Counted from the first letter of the stretch, positions 42,575-53,013 are shown. The stretch is 64,000 bases of DNA from Albidovulum marisflavi (GCF_025751435.1 NZ_JAOWKY010000001.1:124001-188000), one strand, 5' to 3'. Notes: generated from the letters alone by a model not told the origin. Made by a program: numbers and translations.

Positions 42575-43605
42575 CGCCAGATGCCTTCCTGGTCCAGCGA
42601 CCGCGTGGCGCGGCCCGCCTTCAGAAGATGGTTCAGATGCGCGACGGCTTCAACCAGCGCAAGGCCGTATTCGCCTTCTCCGATATCGCGCTTGAACAGC
42701 GGCGGAAAACATTCGGCGGCGGTGCGGGGCGTCGCAAGATGCGCCTCAAGTCGCGCAAGCGCGCCGATGTGGTTGTCGATCATCTGGGTCAGGCGCAGCG
42801 GCAGCCCCGTGAACGGCAGCTTGTGACCGGGCAGCACCAGGTGATCGGGCCTTGCGAAGGGCATGAAACGCCGGGCGCTGGCAATCCACTCGGCCACGGG
42901 ATCGGCCTCGGGTTCGGATGCGTAAACCCCGAGATTTGCCGAGATCGAGGGCAGCAGCTGATCGCCGCCAAGGACGAGCGGGTCGGACAGGCTCCAAAAT
43001 GTCGCGTGCTCCGGCGCGTGGCCGTCGCCGGTGCGCACGATCCAGTCCCGCCCACCCATCGTGATCCGGTCGCCATCGCGCAACCGGGTGTAGCCCAAAG
43101 GCAGCGGCGCCACGACATCGCAGAAGTTGAAGGGCCGCTCGGTCGCCCGCCGCGCCAGAAGATCCGGCGCCATGCCCGCAGCCTTCCAGAAGGCGAGCGT
43201 TTCGGGGACCGGCAGAGACTGCTCGTCCAGCGTCAGCATCCGCGCGAAAAGCCACGATGTCCGTGTCGTCACCAGCTCTGCGCCCCGTGCCTGGAACCAG
43301 CCGGCAAGGCCCACGTGATCCGGATGGTAGTGGGTCACGACGACTCGGCGGACGGGCCGGCCCGCCAGGGGCCCCTCGATCAGCCGCTCCCAGATGGCGC
43401 GGGCGCGGCGGGTGTTCAGCCCGGTGTCGACGAGCGTCCAGCCATCTCCGTCGTCCAGCGCGTAGACGTTCACGTGGTCAAGCGCCATCGGAAGCGGCAG
43501 GCGCAGCCACAGGATCCCCGGTGCGATCTCATGTGCGCCACCCTCGGCGGGGGGTGCCTCGATCGGGTAACGAATTCCTCCGGCGGCGGTGCTGGCGACG
43601 GTCAT
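42556..43605 (-). CDS. MBL-fold metallo-hydrolase
   Basis: 349 residues. The metallo-beta-lactamase metal motif is THYHPDHVGL (His92, His94, Asp96, His97), further ligands lie in TGDGHAPEH and LPGHKLPF, and a C-terminal helical domain (about 265-349) resembles the winged-helix tail of LACTB2-like hydrolases. Substrate unknown; hydrolysis of a thioester is plausible because it overlaps the acyl-CoA dehydrogenase gene (ATGA at 43602-43605). Confidence 0.9.
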   Translation of the reverse strand: MTVASTAAGGIRYPIEAPPAEGGAHEIAPGILWLRLPLPMALDHVNVYALDDGDGWTLVDTGLNTRRARAIWERLIEGPLAGRPVRRVVVTHYHPDHVGLAGWFQARGAELVTTRTSWLFARMLTLDEQSLPVPETLAFWKAAGMAPDLLARRATERPFNFCDVVAPLPLGYTRLRDGDRITMGGRDWIVRTGDGHAPEHATFWSLSDPLVLGGDQLLPSISANLGVYASEPEADPVAEWIASARRFMPFARPDHLVLPGHKLPFTGLPLRLTQMIDNHIGALARLEAHLATPRTAAECFPPLFKRDIGEGEYGLALVEAVAHLNHLLKAGRATRSLDQEGIWRWNRIG

Positions 43606-45287
43606 TCCGCCACGAGGTCCGTGTCGGTCAGCGCGTAAAGCTGCGCGGCGCCTTCGCGCGCCTCGGCCAGAAGGGCGGCGTGCTGCGGCAGGATGCGGCG
43701 GATGAAGACCTCGGCCAGGGCGGCACGCGCTCCGCCGGAAAGCGCGGCCTTCAGGTGGTAGTGCGCCCCCAGAACCAGCGCGAAGGCGCGCAGGTAGGGA
43801 ACGGCGCCGGCGAAGCGGTCGCGCGGCTCATGCGACAGCATCCACTCGGTCGCTTCGCGCAGGGTTTCGGCGGCAGACCAGACGGCTTCGGTCAGTTCGG
43901 GGCAGGCGGCCCGCGTTTCTTCCGCGCCCTTCTCGATTTCCTCGAGAATGCGGAAGGCCGCTTCGCCGCCATCGGCCAGCTTGCGGCCGACCAGGTCCAT
44001 CGCCTGGATCCCGTTGGTGCCTTCGTAGATCGCCGTGATACGCACGTCGCGGTAATATTGCGCCGCCCCGGTTTCCTCGATGAAGCCCATGCCGCCGTGG
44101 ATCTGCACGCCGGTTTCGGCCGTGCGGATCCCGGTATCGGTCCCGAAGGACTTGGCGATCGGGGTCAGGAAGGCCGCGCGGTCGGCCCATTCCTTCGCGC
44201 CGGTCGCGGCCGCCATGTCCAGCGACACCGCGCAGGCCAGCGCGATCGCGCGCGCGGCAAAGATTTCGGCCCGCATGGTGACCAGCATCCGCCGCACGTC
44301 GGCGTGACCCAGGATCGGCCCCATCTGGGACCGGTCGCGGGCGTATTCGGCGGCCTTCTGGTACGCGGCCTCGGCGATCCCGATCCCCTGCATGCCGACG
44401 CCGAGGCGTGCGTTGTTCATCATCGTGAACATCGCCGCCATTCCCTTGTTAGGCTCTCCGACCATCCATCCGGTGGCCCCTTCGAAGGCCATCACGCAGG
44501 TGGGCGAGCCGTGAATGCCCAGCTTGTGTTCCAGGCTGACGACACGCAGCGCGTTGGCCGCGCCGGGGTCGCCCTGCGCGTCAGGCAGGAACTTGGGCAC
44601 CATGAACAGGCTGATGCCGCGCGTGCCCGACGGCGCGTCCGGCAGGCGCGCCAGCACAAGATGGCAGACGTTCCCGACGAAATCGCAATCGCCCCAGGTG
44701 ATGAAGATCTTCTGCCCCGTGATCGCATAGGTTCCGTCGTCCAGCGGCTCGGCCTTGGTTCGCACGGCGCCCACTTCCGACCCGGCCTGCGGCTCGGTCA
44801 GGTTCATCGTGCCCGACCATTCGCCCGAAATGAGTCTGGGCAGATAAAGGTCGCGGATCGCGTCGCTGGCGTGATGCTCAAGCGCCTCGATCTGGCCTTG
44901 TGTCAGCAGCGGACACAGCTGAAGCGAGATGCAGGCGCCCGACATCATCTCCTGCACACCCATGTTCAGCGTCTGCGGCAAGCCCATTCCGCCGTAGTCG
45001 ACCGCGGCAGAGGTGCCGATCCATCCGCCCTCGGCGATCTTGGCGTAGGCATCCGCGAAGCCCGGCGTGCTGCGGACCACACCGTTTTCAAGGCGCGCCG
45101 GGGTCAGGTCGCCAGGACGCTGCAGCGGTGCGATGACCTCGTCGCACAGCCGCGCCGCTTCGCCCAACATGGCGTCGATCAGATCGGGTGTTGCCTCGGC
45201 AAACCGCTCGGTCGCGGCAACGGGCGCGATCGGCACGATCTGGTCCAGAATAAAGCGGATCTCGTCCGCGGGCGCGCGATAGGGCAT
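43602..45287 (-). CDS. Acyl-CoA dehydrogenase (large form)
   Basis: 561 residues from ATG 45285-45287, which has GGAGG 5 bases upstream. N-terminal ACAD domain, then MNLTEPQAGSEVGAVRTKAE and KIFITWGDCDF (FAD and substrate loops). The C-terminal half includes IHGGMGFIEET and YEGTNGIQAMDLVGRKL with the catalytic Glu. An extra C-terminal domain is typical of the about 590-residue FadE12/DmdC-like group. It oxidises an acyl-CoA to an enoyl-CoA, passing electrons to ETF. Substrate (including methylmercaptopropionyl-CoA in marine relatives) cannot be decided from sequence alone. Confidence 0.9.
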   Translation of the reverse strand: MPYRAPADEIRFILDQIVPIAPVAATERFAEATPDLIDAMLGEAARLCDEVIAPLQRPGDLTPARLENGVVRSTPGFADAYAKIAEGGWIGTSAAVDYGGMGLPQTLNMGVQEMMSGACISLQLCPLLTQGQIEALEHHASDAIRDLYLPRLISGEWSGTMNLTEPQAGSEVGAVRTKAEPLDDGTYAITGQKIFITWGDCDFVGNVCHLVLARLPDAPSGTRGISLFMVPKFLPDAQGDPGAANALRVVSLEHKLGIHGSPTCVMAFEGATGWMVGEPNKGMAAMFTMMNNARLGVGMQGIGIAEAAYQKAAEYARDRSQMGPILGHADVRRMLVTMRAEIFAARAIALACAVSLDMAAATGAKEWADRAAFLTPIAKSFGTDTGIRTAETGVQIHGGMGFIEETGAAQYYRDVRITAIYEGTNGIQAMDLVGRKLADGGEAAFRILEEIEKGAEETRAACPELTEAVWSAAETLREATEWMLSHEPRDRFAGAVPYLRAFALVLGAHYHLKAALSGGARAALAEVFIRRILPQHAALLAEAREGAAQLYALTDTDLVAE

Positions 45288-45415
45288 CAGGTCCTCCGGC
45301 GCGGCTTGGCAAGGCGTGCCGCCGCGCGTATGTGTGTTGGGCTTGAGACATGGTGACGTCACGTCAGGTTGCGGGCAACCTGAACGCTGCGTCACGGCGC
45401 AAGGCGGAGTGTCCG

Positions 45416-46363
45416 GTGACGCAAGTTCTGACCCCCGATGCCCAGGGACTGACCACGGCGGCCGAACTGCTGCGGGGTGGCGGGCTTGTCGCCTTTCCGA
45501 CCGAAACGGTCTACGGCCTTGGCGGCGACGCCCGGTCGGATCAGGCCGTCGCGCGGATATTCGAGGCGAAAGGCAGGCCCCGGTTCAACCCTCTGATCGT
45601 GCATGTCCCCGACCTCGAAACCGCCCGCCTGTTCGCGGATTTCGACGACCGCGCGGAACGGGTGGCATCGGCCTTCTGGCCCGGCCCCCTGACCCTGGTT
45701 CTTCCGCTGAAGGCAGAAGCAGGCCTGTCGCCGCTGGTCACCGCCGGGCTCGACAGCGTTGCCATCAGGGTGCCCGCGCATCCCGTGGCGCGCGCGCTCC
45801 TGGCGGCCTTTGGCGGACCCGTCGCGGCGCCTTCGGCCAACCCGTCCGGCAAGGTCAGCCCGACCCGCGCCCGGCATGTCATCGACGGATTGTCGGGTCG
45901 CATCGCTGCCGTCGTCGACGGCGGGGCCTGCGCCGTCGGCGTCGAATCCACGATCCTCGGGCTGATCGATGGCGCAAAGCTTCTGCGGCCAGGCGGCGTT
46001 CCGGCCGAAGTGCTGGAAGCCTGTCTGGGCCACTCGCTTTCCAGCGGCGGCGACGCCGAGCGGCCCAATGCGCCCGGACAGCTTCTGTCGCATTATGCCC
46101 CAAGCTCGGCAGTACGCCTGAACCAAACCGCGCCCTTGTCAGGGGATTTCTGGCTGGGCTTCGGCCCCGAGGCGGCGCGGTCCGACCTGAACCTGTCTGC
46201 CTCGGGCGACCTGATCGAGGCCGCGGCGAACCTGTTTCACTACCTCAGGCAAGCCGACGACGCGGCTGGCGGCCGGCCCATCGCGGTGTCCCCAATCCCG
46301 GAAACCGGCCTGGGACGCGCGATCAACGACCGCCTGCGCCGGGCCGCGGCACCGCGACAATGA
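45416..46363 (+). CDS. L-threonylcarbamoyladenylate synthase (Sua5 type)
   Basis: 315 residues from a GTG at 45416 (MTQVLTPDAQG), with GGCGGAG upstream. It has the YrdC domain GGGLVAFPTETVYGLGGDA, KGRPRFNPLIVHV, then APSANPSGKVSPT, and a C-terminal Sua5 domain (about 215-315) containing LSHYAPSS. It makes the intermediate for t6A37 in tRNAs reading ANN codons. The frame runs 22 codons further upstream without similarity. Its TGA overlaps the ATG of the ACT-domain gene. Confidence 0.93.
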   Translation: MTQVLTPDAQGLTTAAELLRGGGLVAFPTETVYGLGGDARSDQAVARIFEAKGRPRFNPLIVHVPDLETARLFADFDDRAERVASAFWPGPLTLVLPLKAEAGLSPLVTAGLDSVAIRVPAHPVARALLAAFGGPVAAPSANPSGKVSPTRARHVIDGLSGRIAAVVDGGACAVGVESTILGLIDGAKLLRPGGVPAEVLEACLGHSLSSGGDAERPNAPGQLLSHYAPSSAVRLNQTAPLSGDFWLGFGPEAARSDLNLSASGDLIEAAANLFHYLRQADDAAGGRPIAVSPIPETGLGRAINDRLRRAAAPRQ

Positions 46364-46767
46364 GGGGCGAAACCGATCTTGCGCGGATGCTCGCCGGGAT
46401 GGAGCCAAGGCTTCATCCCGACGAGTTCGGCTATGGCCTGATCCCCGGACGCGGCGGGATCCCGCCAGGACTGGTGCCCTTCGCCACCGTCCTTGAAGCC
46501 GAGGGGCTGACCATCGTCGCACCAAGATCCGCGCTGATCCGGCACGGAATCGCGCACCGGGCGGGCTTTGCATGCATCACGCTGACGGTTCATTCCGATC
46601 TTGAGGCCGTGGGCCTTACCGCCGCATTCGCGCGGGCACTGGCCGAAGCCGGCCTGGGCGCCAACGTGATCGCGGGCCTGCATCACGACCACATCCTGAC
46701 CAACTGGGATCGCCGCTCAGAGGCGGTTGATCGCCTGCTTGCGCTCGCGCGCCGTGATCAGGCGTGA
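46360..46767 (+). CDS. ACT-domain-containing small protein
   Basis: 135 residues. Start overlaps the tsaC-type stop (ATGA). Two ACT-like halves: [20 protein letters not shown] and [20 protein letters not shown], then [19 protein letters not shown], the pattern of the DUF/ACT_7 group. Such domains bind amino acids or act as small regulators; no enzyme part is present. Its last 10 bases overlap the convergent yqgE gene. Confidence 0.82.
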   Translation: MRGETDLARMLAGMEPRLHPDEFGYGLIPGRGGIPPGLVPFATVLEAEGLTIVAPRSALIRHGIAHRAGFACITLTVHSDLEAVGLTAAFARALAEAGLGANVIAGLHHDHILTNWDRRSEAVDRLLALARRDQA

Positions 46768-47312
46768 CCGGCCGCCGCTGACAGCAGCAGCGGGTCGATC
46801 CCCAGCGACCGCAGCGCGGTTTCCCACTTGGTGGAATTGTCGTCGGAAAACAGAAGCTCCGGCGTCGCCTCGCAGGTCAGCCAGCCGTTCTGAAGGATCT
46901 CGTCCTCAAGCTGACCGGGACCCCAGCCGGAATAGCCGAAGGCCAGGATCGACTGGCGCGGCCCTTCGCCCTTGGCAAAGGCCTCAAGTATGTCGAGGGT
47001 CGCAGTCATCCCGAACCGGTCGTCGACGTTCAGCGTCGCTGTGTCGCTGCGATAATCGTCGGAATGCAGGACGAAACCCCGGCTGTTTTCCACCGGCCCG
47101 CCGAAATGCACGCGTATGTCGCGCGACTGCGACGACATGGGGATGTCCAGTTGTTGAAGCAGGTCCGCGAAGCGCAGGTCGCGTGCGGGCTTGTTCACGA
47201 TCAGTCCCATCGCGCCTTCGCCCGAATGGGCGCACATGAAGACGACGCTGCGATCAAAGCGGGGATCGCCCATGCCGGGCATCGCGATTAGCATCTTGCC
47301 GCTCAGGTTCAT
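46758..47312 (-). CDS. YqgE/AlgH family protein
   Basis: 184 residues from ATG 47310-47312: [20 protein letters not shown], then [35 protein letters not shown] and [15 protein letters not shown], all conserved in UPF0301. AlgH influences alginate genes in Pseudomonas, but the biochemical role is unknown. Divergent from the DsbD-domain gene. Confidence 0.93.
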   Translation of the reverse strand: MNLSGKMLIAMPGMGDPRFDRSVVFMCAHSGEGAMGLIVNKPARDLRFADLLQQLDIPMSSQSRDIRVHFGGPVENSRGFVLHSDDYRSDTATLNVDDRFGMTATLDILEAFAKGEGPRQSILAFGYSGWGPGQLEDEILQNGWLTCEATPELLFSDDNSTKWETALRSLGIDPLLLSAAAGHA

Positions 47313-47433
47313 CTTGGCCTCCTGTGCTAAAGATTGCGCTCGAACCGCCCGGTGACAAGGCTGCATCGGGAATCTGGCGCCCGATTGGCGGAAAGTTGAC
47401 TTCTCCTTCCGCGCGAGGATGCCTAGATTGGTC

Positions 47434-48243
47434 ATGATGAACAGCATTCGCAGATATCTTGCGGCCTCGGCCGCGTTGGCCATTCTGGCGAGCCCGGCCT
47501 GCGCCCAGTCCTTGCCCGATGACCTGTACCGGGCCGAGCTTCTGCCCGGATGGCAGACGCCCGAGGGCACGCGGATGGCCGCACTTCGCCTTTCGATGGC
47601 CAAGGGCTGGAAGACATACTGGCGCGCGCCGGGCGAGGCCGGGATCCCCCCCGTATTCGATTGGTCCGGCTCGAAGAACGTCGCCTCGGTCACCTATCAC
47701 TGGCCGGCGCCGGAGGTGTTCGAGCTTAGCGGCTACACGACCTTCGGGTTTCACGACGAGTTGGTGCTGCCGATCGAGATCCGGCCGCAGGACGCCAGCC
47801 AGCCGATCACGGCCTCGGCCGAAGTGGAACTCGGCATCTGCGAGGATATCTGCGTTCCGGTGGCCTTCACGATATCCGCAGAACTGTCGGGCAGCGAAGC
47901 GGATACGAGAATCCGTCAGGCGCTGGCAAGCATGCCTGAAGACGCCCGGGATGCGGGCCTGACCGGCTTTCGCTGCACGGTCGAACCGATTCGCGACGGA
48001 TTGCGGCTGACCGCAACGCTGACCATGCCGCCGCTGGGCCGGGAAGAGGTGGCGGTGCTTGAGGCGGGCGCGGGCGACATCTGGGTCTCGCCTGCCGAAA
48101 CGCGGCGCGAGGGCGGAACGCTCGTCTCCGTCGCCGACCTGGTGCCACCGACGGCCCGCCCCTTCGCGCTTGACCGCTCATCCGTGGTGGTGACGGTTCT
48201 CGCCCCAGGACGCGCCGTGCAAGAGATCGGCTGCACCGGCTAG
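47434..48243 (+). CDS. DsbD N-terminal-domain (ScsB-like) periplasmic protein
   Basis: 269 residues. A signal peptide ([20 protein letters not shown], then PACA) precedes a single immunoglobulin-like disulfide-corrector domain as in the N-terminal part of DsbD/Scs[15 protein letters not shown] holds the CxxxC pair that in DsbD-alpha exchanges disulfides. There is no membrane or C-terminal thioredoxin part, so an integral partner must be encoded elsewhere. Two in-frame ATGs precede the chosen one (47419) or follow it (47437); the start is uncertain by a few codons. Its TAG shares CTAG with the convergent RND gene stop. Confidence 0.85.
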   Translation: MMNSIRRYLAASAALAILASPACAQSLPDDLYRAELLPGWQTPEGTRMAALRLSMAKGWKTYWRAPGEAGIPPVFDWSGSKNVASVTYHWPAPEVFELSGYTTFGFHDELVLPIEIRPQDASQPITASAEVELGICEDICVPVAFTISAELSGSEADTRIRQALASMPEDARDAGLTGFRCTVEPIRDGLRLTATLTMPPLGREEVAVLEAGAGDIWVSPAETRREGGTLVSVADLVPPTARPFALDRSSVVVTVLAPGRAVQEIGCTG

Positions 48244-51200
48244 CTCCGGCGGCGCCCCGCAAACGCCAGCGCAACTGCAAGCCCCGCCGCCACGATCAGG
48301 GCGGCGGCCGCGATGCCAAGCGCAATCTCTCCGAGATCCCCGCCCGTCGGCGCGAACGCGATCAGCGCGGCCACACCCGCAGCCACGGCAATGGCCAGGG
48401 AAGACACCAGAACGCGCAGTCGCCCGGCGCGCCCGGCAAAGGCGCGGCGCAGCGCGCGGATCTGTTGCGCCACATCGGCCTGGATTACCAGAAAGACCGG
48501 CACCACGATCAGGACCAGCACCATCCCGAAGCCCAAGCCGTAGCACAGGGTTATGACCGTGGGCTTGAGAAACTGCGCCTGCTTGGACGATTCATAAAGC
48601 AGCGGGGCAAGGCCCGCGACGGTTGTCGCGGTGGTCAGAAACACCGCACGCAGGCGACCCGCGACGGCGTCGACGATGGCCGGGATCAGCGCGCGTTTTC
48701 GCGCCTCTTCGCCCACCGCAACGACAAGCACGATCGCATCGTTGACGATGATGCCGGCCATGCCGATCATCCCCACGACCGAGAACATGGACAGCGGCAC
48801 ATCCCAGACCCAGTGGCCGTGCAACGCGCCGATCAGGCCGAAGGGAATGACCGCCATGACCACGACGGGTCGCCACCAGCTTGCGAAGATCCAGGCCAGC
48901 ACGGCGAATATGCCCGCAAGCGCGGCGGCCAGCCCCACGAGCGCGTCGGACAGAAAGCGGCCCTCGTCCTCGCTCAGACCGGAAAGTTTGTAGCTCAGGT
49001 CGAATTCCTGGGCGAGTTCGGGCAGCAGGATCGTCCGGACCTCGTCCAGGATCGCGGCGGCCCGCGCGGGATCGTCGTCGGCCAGATCGCCGGTCACTTC
49101 GACCACGGCGCGGCCATCCTCGCGCCGGATCGCGGAAAAGCCCCCCCGGACCGAGGCAGTGACGATGTCGGCCAGCGGGACATAGGCGCCGGCTGGGGTG
49201 CGAAGCAGGGTATGGTCCAGGAAATCGGCGCGAACGTCTTCGGGCGGCATTTCCACCCGGATCGAGGCCGATCTGGCGCCCGCAGGGAATGTCGCCGCCT
49301 CGATCCCGGACAGGCGGGCGCGCAGCTCGCGGCCGACATCTTCGGTCCGGAAGCCCAGTGCCTGCCCCTGCGGCGTCAGGTCCAGAACCAGTTCGTCCTT
49401 GTCATAGGGCAGGCTGTCTTCCAGCGCCGAAACCTCGGGGTAGCGCGAAAGTCGCGTCTTGAGGGTTTCGGCGGCCGATTTCAGTGCCTGTGCGGATGCG
49501 CCCGATAGCTGGACCGTCAGCGCGTCGGCGGCCGGACCGAATCGCGCGCCCCGGAACGACAGCTCCTCCAGCAGCGGATGTGCCGGCGCGGCCTCCTGCA
49601 GGTCCGCCAGGAACTGGAAACTGGACCATGTCCGCAGGTCGGCGTCGATCAGCTCGATCGAGATGCCACCGACCAGGTCGGGATCGCGGGTGTCGCTGGC
49701 GCCGAAGTAGCGGCCCGTGCTGCCCCCCACCTCGGCCAGGACATGGCGGAGCGGGTAGGTGCCATACCTTTCCTCGTAATCGCGCGCGACCTTTTCGGTC
49801 GCCTCCTGCAGCGCGTAGGCGAAGGCCAGCGTATCGTCGCGCCGCGCCCCCGACAGCATCGAGAAATTGCCCGTCACCGCGCCCTGTTCCGGCGAGTTGA
49901 AGAAGCGCCAGGTGATGTCGCCTCTGAGAAACAGCCCAACCTCGAACGCCAGAAGCGCGATGGCGCCCGCCAGCACGGCATAGCGCATCGCCAGGGCGGC
50001 CCGCGTCAGGGGGCGCACCACCCGGTCACGCAGCCAGGCGAAGCCGCGGTTGACCTGGCGGCTGGGCCAGTCATACCAGCGCCCGGCGCCCACATGCGCC
50101 AGCGCCTTGGCCATGTGGTTGGGAAGGATCAGGAACGCCTCGAGCAGCGAGGCCGCAAGCACCGCCGTCACGGTCAGAGGGATGTCCGAGATCAGTCGTC
50201 CGAAGGTGCCGCTGATCGCGGTCAGGCCCAAGAAGGCTATGATCGTCGTGACGGTCGACGAAAACACGGGCGCGGCCATGCGGGTCACCGCCGTTTCCGC
50301 CGCGACCAGGGGCGGCTCCGCCAGCCTGCGCGCGCGGAAATCGGCGTGTTCGCCGACGACGATGGCATCGTCGACGACAATGCCAAGGGTCAGGATCAGC
50401 GCGAAGAGCGATATCATGTTCAGCGTCAGGCCCGCCGCGTACATGAAGGCGACGGCTGCCAGCATCGCGGCGGGAATGCCCGCCGCGACCCAGAACGCGG
50501 TGCGGGCGTTCAGGAACAGGAACAGGAAGATCAGCACCAGCCCCAGCCCCAGCGCCCCGTTTTCGACAAGGATCGACAGGCGCGCGGAAATGTCGGCGGA
50601 CCGGGTCCTGACAAGGTCGATCGAAACGCCTTGCGGCAGGGTCGGGCGCATCTCGGCGGCGACCTGCTCGACCTTGGCCTGAATGCCGATGGCGTCGCCG
50701 GCAGCCGAGCGGTCGACGCGGACCACGACCGCCGGATTGGTGCCGGCGAAATAGGCGCGGGACCGGTCGGCCGGCTGCTGGGATATGCGGGCGGCGTCGC
50801 CCAGCCGCAGCGTCGTGCCGTCCGCGTCACTCCGCAGCACGATCCGCGCCAGCGCGTCGGGCGCGCGACGCTCGGTTCCGGTCCGCAGCCGCGTGTTGGC
50901 GCCCTCGACCTCGCCCGCCGGGTTCGTCCCGGTTTCCGCGCCGATCGCATCCGCGATCTCGGCAAGGGTCAGATCGTGCCGCAGGAGCGACGCCATCGAG
51001 ACCTCGACCGTGATCTCGGGATCGGCAAGGCCCTGGATCGTCGCCCGCGTGACACCCTGGGCGAACAGTTCGGTCACGAAGTCATCGGCAAAGCGCCCCA
51101 GCTGATCGACCGTGACGGGACCCGAGATGACGACGTCGGTCACGCGGTCGCGCCACGAGCTTCGCCGCACCTCGGGTGTTTCGGTATCGTCCGGAAGCGT

Positions 51201-51575
51201 CGTGATGCCTGCCAGCGCTGTTTCCACATCCGCCAGCCCGCGCGAAAGGTCCCAGCCCGGCTCGAACTCAAGCTCGATGCTGGCCCTGCCTTCGCTGGCC
51301 ACCGAGCTTGCGCGCTCGACACCTTCGACCGCGCGCAGAGCGGGTTCCATCACCTCGATGATACCGCGGTCCACATCGGCGGCCCCGGCGCCGGGCCAGA
51401 CGACGGTGACATCGACCTCGGGCACCACAACGTCGGGAAAATATTGTGTTCGCATGTTCGGGATGGCGGCCAGGCCGGCCATCATCACCACGACCAGAAC
51501 CAGGTTCGCGGCCGTCGCGTGGCGCGTGAAATAGGACAGGATGCCCGCCACCAGCCCGTCGCCGCGCCGCGCCAT
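48240..51575 (-). CDS. RND efflux transporter, HAE1-type inner-membrane pump
   Basis: 1111 residues, proton-driven pump with twelve spans in two repeats, each with a large periplasmic loop. N-terminal NLVLVVVMMAGLAAIPNMRT, then TQYFPDVVVPEVDVTVVWPG. The central segment LTLGIVVDDAIVVGEH holds the acidic residues of span 4, and VGMIGMAGIIVNDAIVLV the second copy. Closest to the VexK/YdhJ-like RND branch with long N-terminal half. The adaptor gene directly upstream overlaps the start region (stop at 51577). No outer-membrane channel gene is nearby, so it must use one elsewhere. Substrate unknown. Confidence 0.92.
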   Translation of the reverse strand: MARRGDGLVAGILSYFTRHATAANLVLVVVMMAGLAAIPNMRTQYFPDVVVPEVDVTVVWPGAGAADVDRGIIEVMEPALRAVEGVERASSVASEGRASIELEFEPGWDLSRGLADVETALAGITTLPDDTETPEVRRSSWRDRVTDVVISGPVTVDQLGRFADDFVTELFAQGVTRATIQGLADPEITVEVSMASLLRHDLTLAEIADAIGAETGTNPAGEVEGANTRLRTGTERRAPDALARIVLRSDADGTTLRLGDAARISQQPADRSRAYFAGTNPAVVVRVDRSAAGDAIGIQAKVEQVAAEMRPTLPQGVSIDLVRTRSADISARLSILVENGALGLGLVLIFLFLFLNARTAFWVAAGIPAAMLAAVAFMYAAGLTLNMISLFALILTLGIVVDDAIVVGEHADFRARRLAEPPLVAAETAVTRMAAPVFSSTVTTIIAFLGLTAISGTFGRLISDIPLTVTAVLAASLLEAFLILPNHMAKALAHVGAGRWYDWPSRQVNRGFAWLRDRVVRPLTRAALAMRYAVLAGAIALLAFEVGLFLRGDITWRFFNSPEQGAVTGNFSMLSGARRDDTLAFAYALQEATEKVARDYEERYGTYPLRHVLAEVGGSTGRYFGASDTRDPDLVGGISIELIDADLRTWSSFQFLADLQEAAPAHPLLEELSFRGARFGPAADALTVQLSGASAQALKSAAETLKTRLSRYPEVSALEDSLPYDKDELVLDLTPQGQALGFRTEDVGRELRARLSGIEAATFPAGARSASIRVEMPPEDVRADFLDHTLLRTPAGAYVPLADIVTASVRGGFSAIRREDGRAVVEVTGDLADDDPARAAAILDEVRTILLPELAQEFDLSYKLSGLSEDEGRFLSDALVGLAAALAGIFAVLAWIFASWWRPVVVMAVIPFGLIGALHGHWVWDVPLSMFSVVGMIGMAGIIVNDAIVLVVAVGEEARKRALIPAIVDAVAGRLRAVFLTTATTVAGLAPLLYESSKQAQFLKPTVITLCYGLGFGMVLVLIVVPVFLVIQADVAQQIRALRRAFAGRAGRLRVLVSSLAIAVAAGVAALIAFAPTGGDLGEIALGIAAAALIVAAGLAVALAFAGRRRS

Positions 51576-51576
51576 C

Positions 51577-53013
51577 CTAACCTCCGCTGCGGGCTTCGAT
51601 GCGCCGCACCGTATCGGCCGGCACGAAGTCCCTGCCCAGTTCGGCCAGCACCCGCGCCTTGGCCCCGGCGGACAGTCCCTCGTTGGCCTCGACCAGCGCG
51701 ACAAGCGCCGCGCGGCGTTCCGGCGCCAGCGGGATCAGAGCAGCTTCGTCAGGCTCGCCCTCGCGGACGGGGCGGATGCGGATCCCCGGCCCCAGAAGCG
51801 GCGACCGGCCCGCAACGATTTCGCGCCCGGCAAGGTCGCCCGGCGCGACGATCGCCTTGTCGCCCTGACGGCGCAGCAGCGTCACCTGAGCCGCCTCGAG
51901 CCTGTCCCCTGCCGCAACCAGAAGCACAGAGCCGTCCGGCCCAAGCGCGGCGGCGGGAATTTCCGCGACCGCGTGAAGTTCCGGTTCGGTCACTTCGACG
52001 CTGACGAAATCGCCGGGTCTGAGACCATCGGCCCGATCCAGCGCGGCGAACAGCAGCCGCCCGCTTTCGCCTGCGGCCACGGCCGCTCCCGCGCGGGTCA
52101 GCTGGCCTGACGCCTCCGCAAGGCCCGAGGTCGCCGCGACGGGAAGCGGCAGAAGCGCGCCGTTCCCGTCAAGAAGCCGCGAAAATTCGGCCGTGGAAAG
52201 GCGGAACGCCACTTCAAGTGCGGCGGGATCGATCAGCACCCCCAGCTTTTCGTTGCGGCTGACAAGCCCGCCCCGGACCGCGGCGACTTCGGACAGGACA
52301 CCGGAAAACCCGGCCTCAAGCACCGTGTCGGCCACGCGCCGCTCGGCCTCGGCCAGCGCGATTTCGGCACGCGAAACGGCCGATATCGCACGGTCAAGCC
52401 GCGCCTCGGCCTCGGCCAGCGCCTGCCTGCGGGTGAGGACGCCCTGCACCGCCGCCGAGGCGGCCAGCGCCGCCGCTTCGCGGTCGGCGGCTGTCCCCAG
52501 TCCCCTGGTCGCAAGATCCTCAAGCCGCCCCAGTGCCTTGTCGCGCAGTTCCGCCTGGACGTCCGCGGCGGCCAGATCGTCGCGGGCAAGACCCAGCGCG
52601 TTCTCTGCCTCTTGCCGCTCAAGCCGGGCGGAGGTCAGGTCCGCCGCCGCCAGGTCGCGCGCCGCCTCTGCATCGCGCGGGTCGAGCCGCAGAAGCACCT
52701 CGCCCGCCCCGACCGCGCCGCCTTCCAGGAAGTTCGGATGGATCTCGACGATCGTTCCTTCGGCTGCGGCACGCAATTCCAGGGTGCGGCTGCTGCGCAC
52801 CGTGCCATAGGCGGTCAGAACCGGCGCGATCGTATCTGGTTCAAGCCGGATGACATTCGCGGCGAAGACCCGTTCGCGCGCGCCCTCGGACGGCGCGGGA
52901 CCAGCCTGCCGCGTTTCGATCGAGTCGCGCAGCCACAGACCGGCAAGCGCCAGCAGCGCGACGGCTGCGGCAAGATGCACCAGTCCCAGAAGGCTGCGAA
53001 ATAGGAAACGCAT
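51577..53013 (-). CDS. RND efflux periplasmic adaptor subunit
   Basis: 478 residues. N-terminal membrane anchor (about 9-30), lipoyl half domain LRAAAEGTIVEIHPNFLEGG, a long alpha-helical hairpin (about 100-215, very Ala/Arg-rich), second half DTVLEAGFSGVLSEVAAVRG and a beta-barrel/membrane-proximal region. It has an unusual extension of about 60 residues at the C-terminus (LIPLAPERRAALVALVEANE onward). It precedes the RND pump gene with 1 base between stop and next ATG, so the pair is one operon. Start at ATG 53011-53013 with GGAAG 7 bases upstream. Confidence 0.9.
   Translation of the reverse strand: MRFLFRSLLGLVHLAAAVALLALAGLWLRDSIETRQAGPAPSEGARERVFAANVIRLEPDTIAPVLTAYGTVRSSRTLELRAAAEGTIVEIHPNFLEGGAVGAGEVLLRLDPRDAEAARDLAAADLTSARLERQEAENALGLARDDLAAADVQAELRDKALGRLEDLATRGLGTAADREAAALAASAAVQGVLTRRQALAEAEARLDRAISAVSRAEIALAEAERRVADTVLEAGFSGVLSEVAAVRGGLVSRNEKLGVLIDPAALEVAFRLSTAEFSRLLDGNGALLPLPVAATSGLAEASGQLTRAGAAVAAGESGRLLFAALDRADGLRPGDFVSVEVTEPELHAVAEIPAAALGPDGSVLLVAAGDRLEAAQVTLLRRQGDKAIVAPGDLAGREIVAGRSPLLGPGIRIRPVREGEPDEAALIPLAPERRAALVALVEANEGLSAGAKARVLAELGRDFVPADTVRRIEARSGG

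Noticed and set aside
48465-52004. Long plus-strand open frames opposite the RND pump
   Set aside because: Composition is Arg/Gly/His-rich without domains and mirrors third-position GC of the true minus-strand genes.
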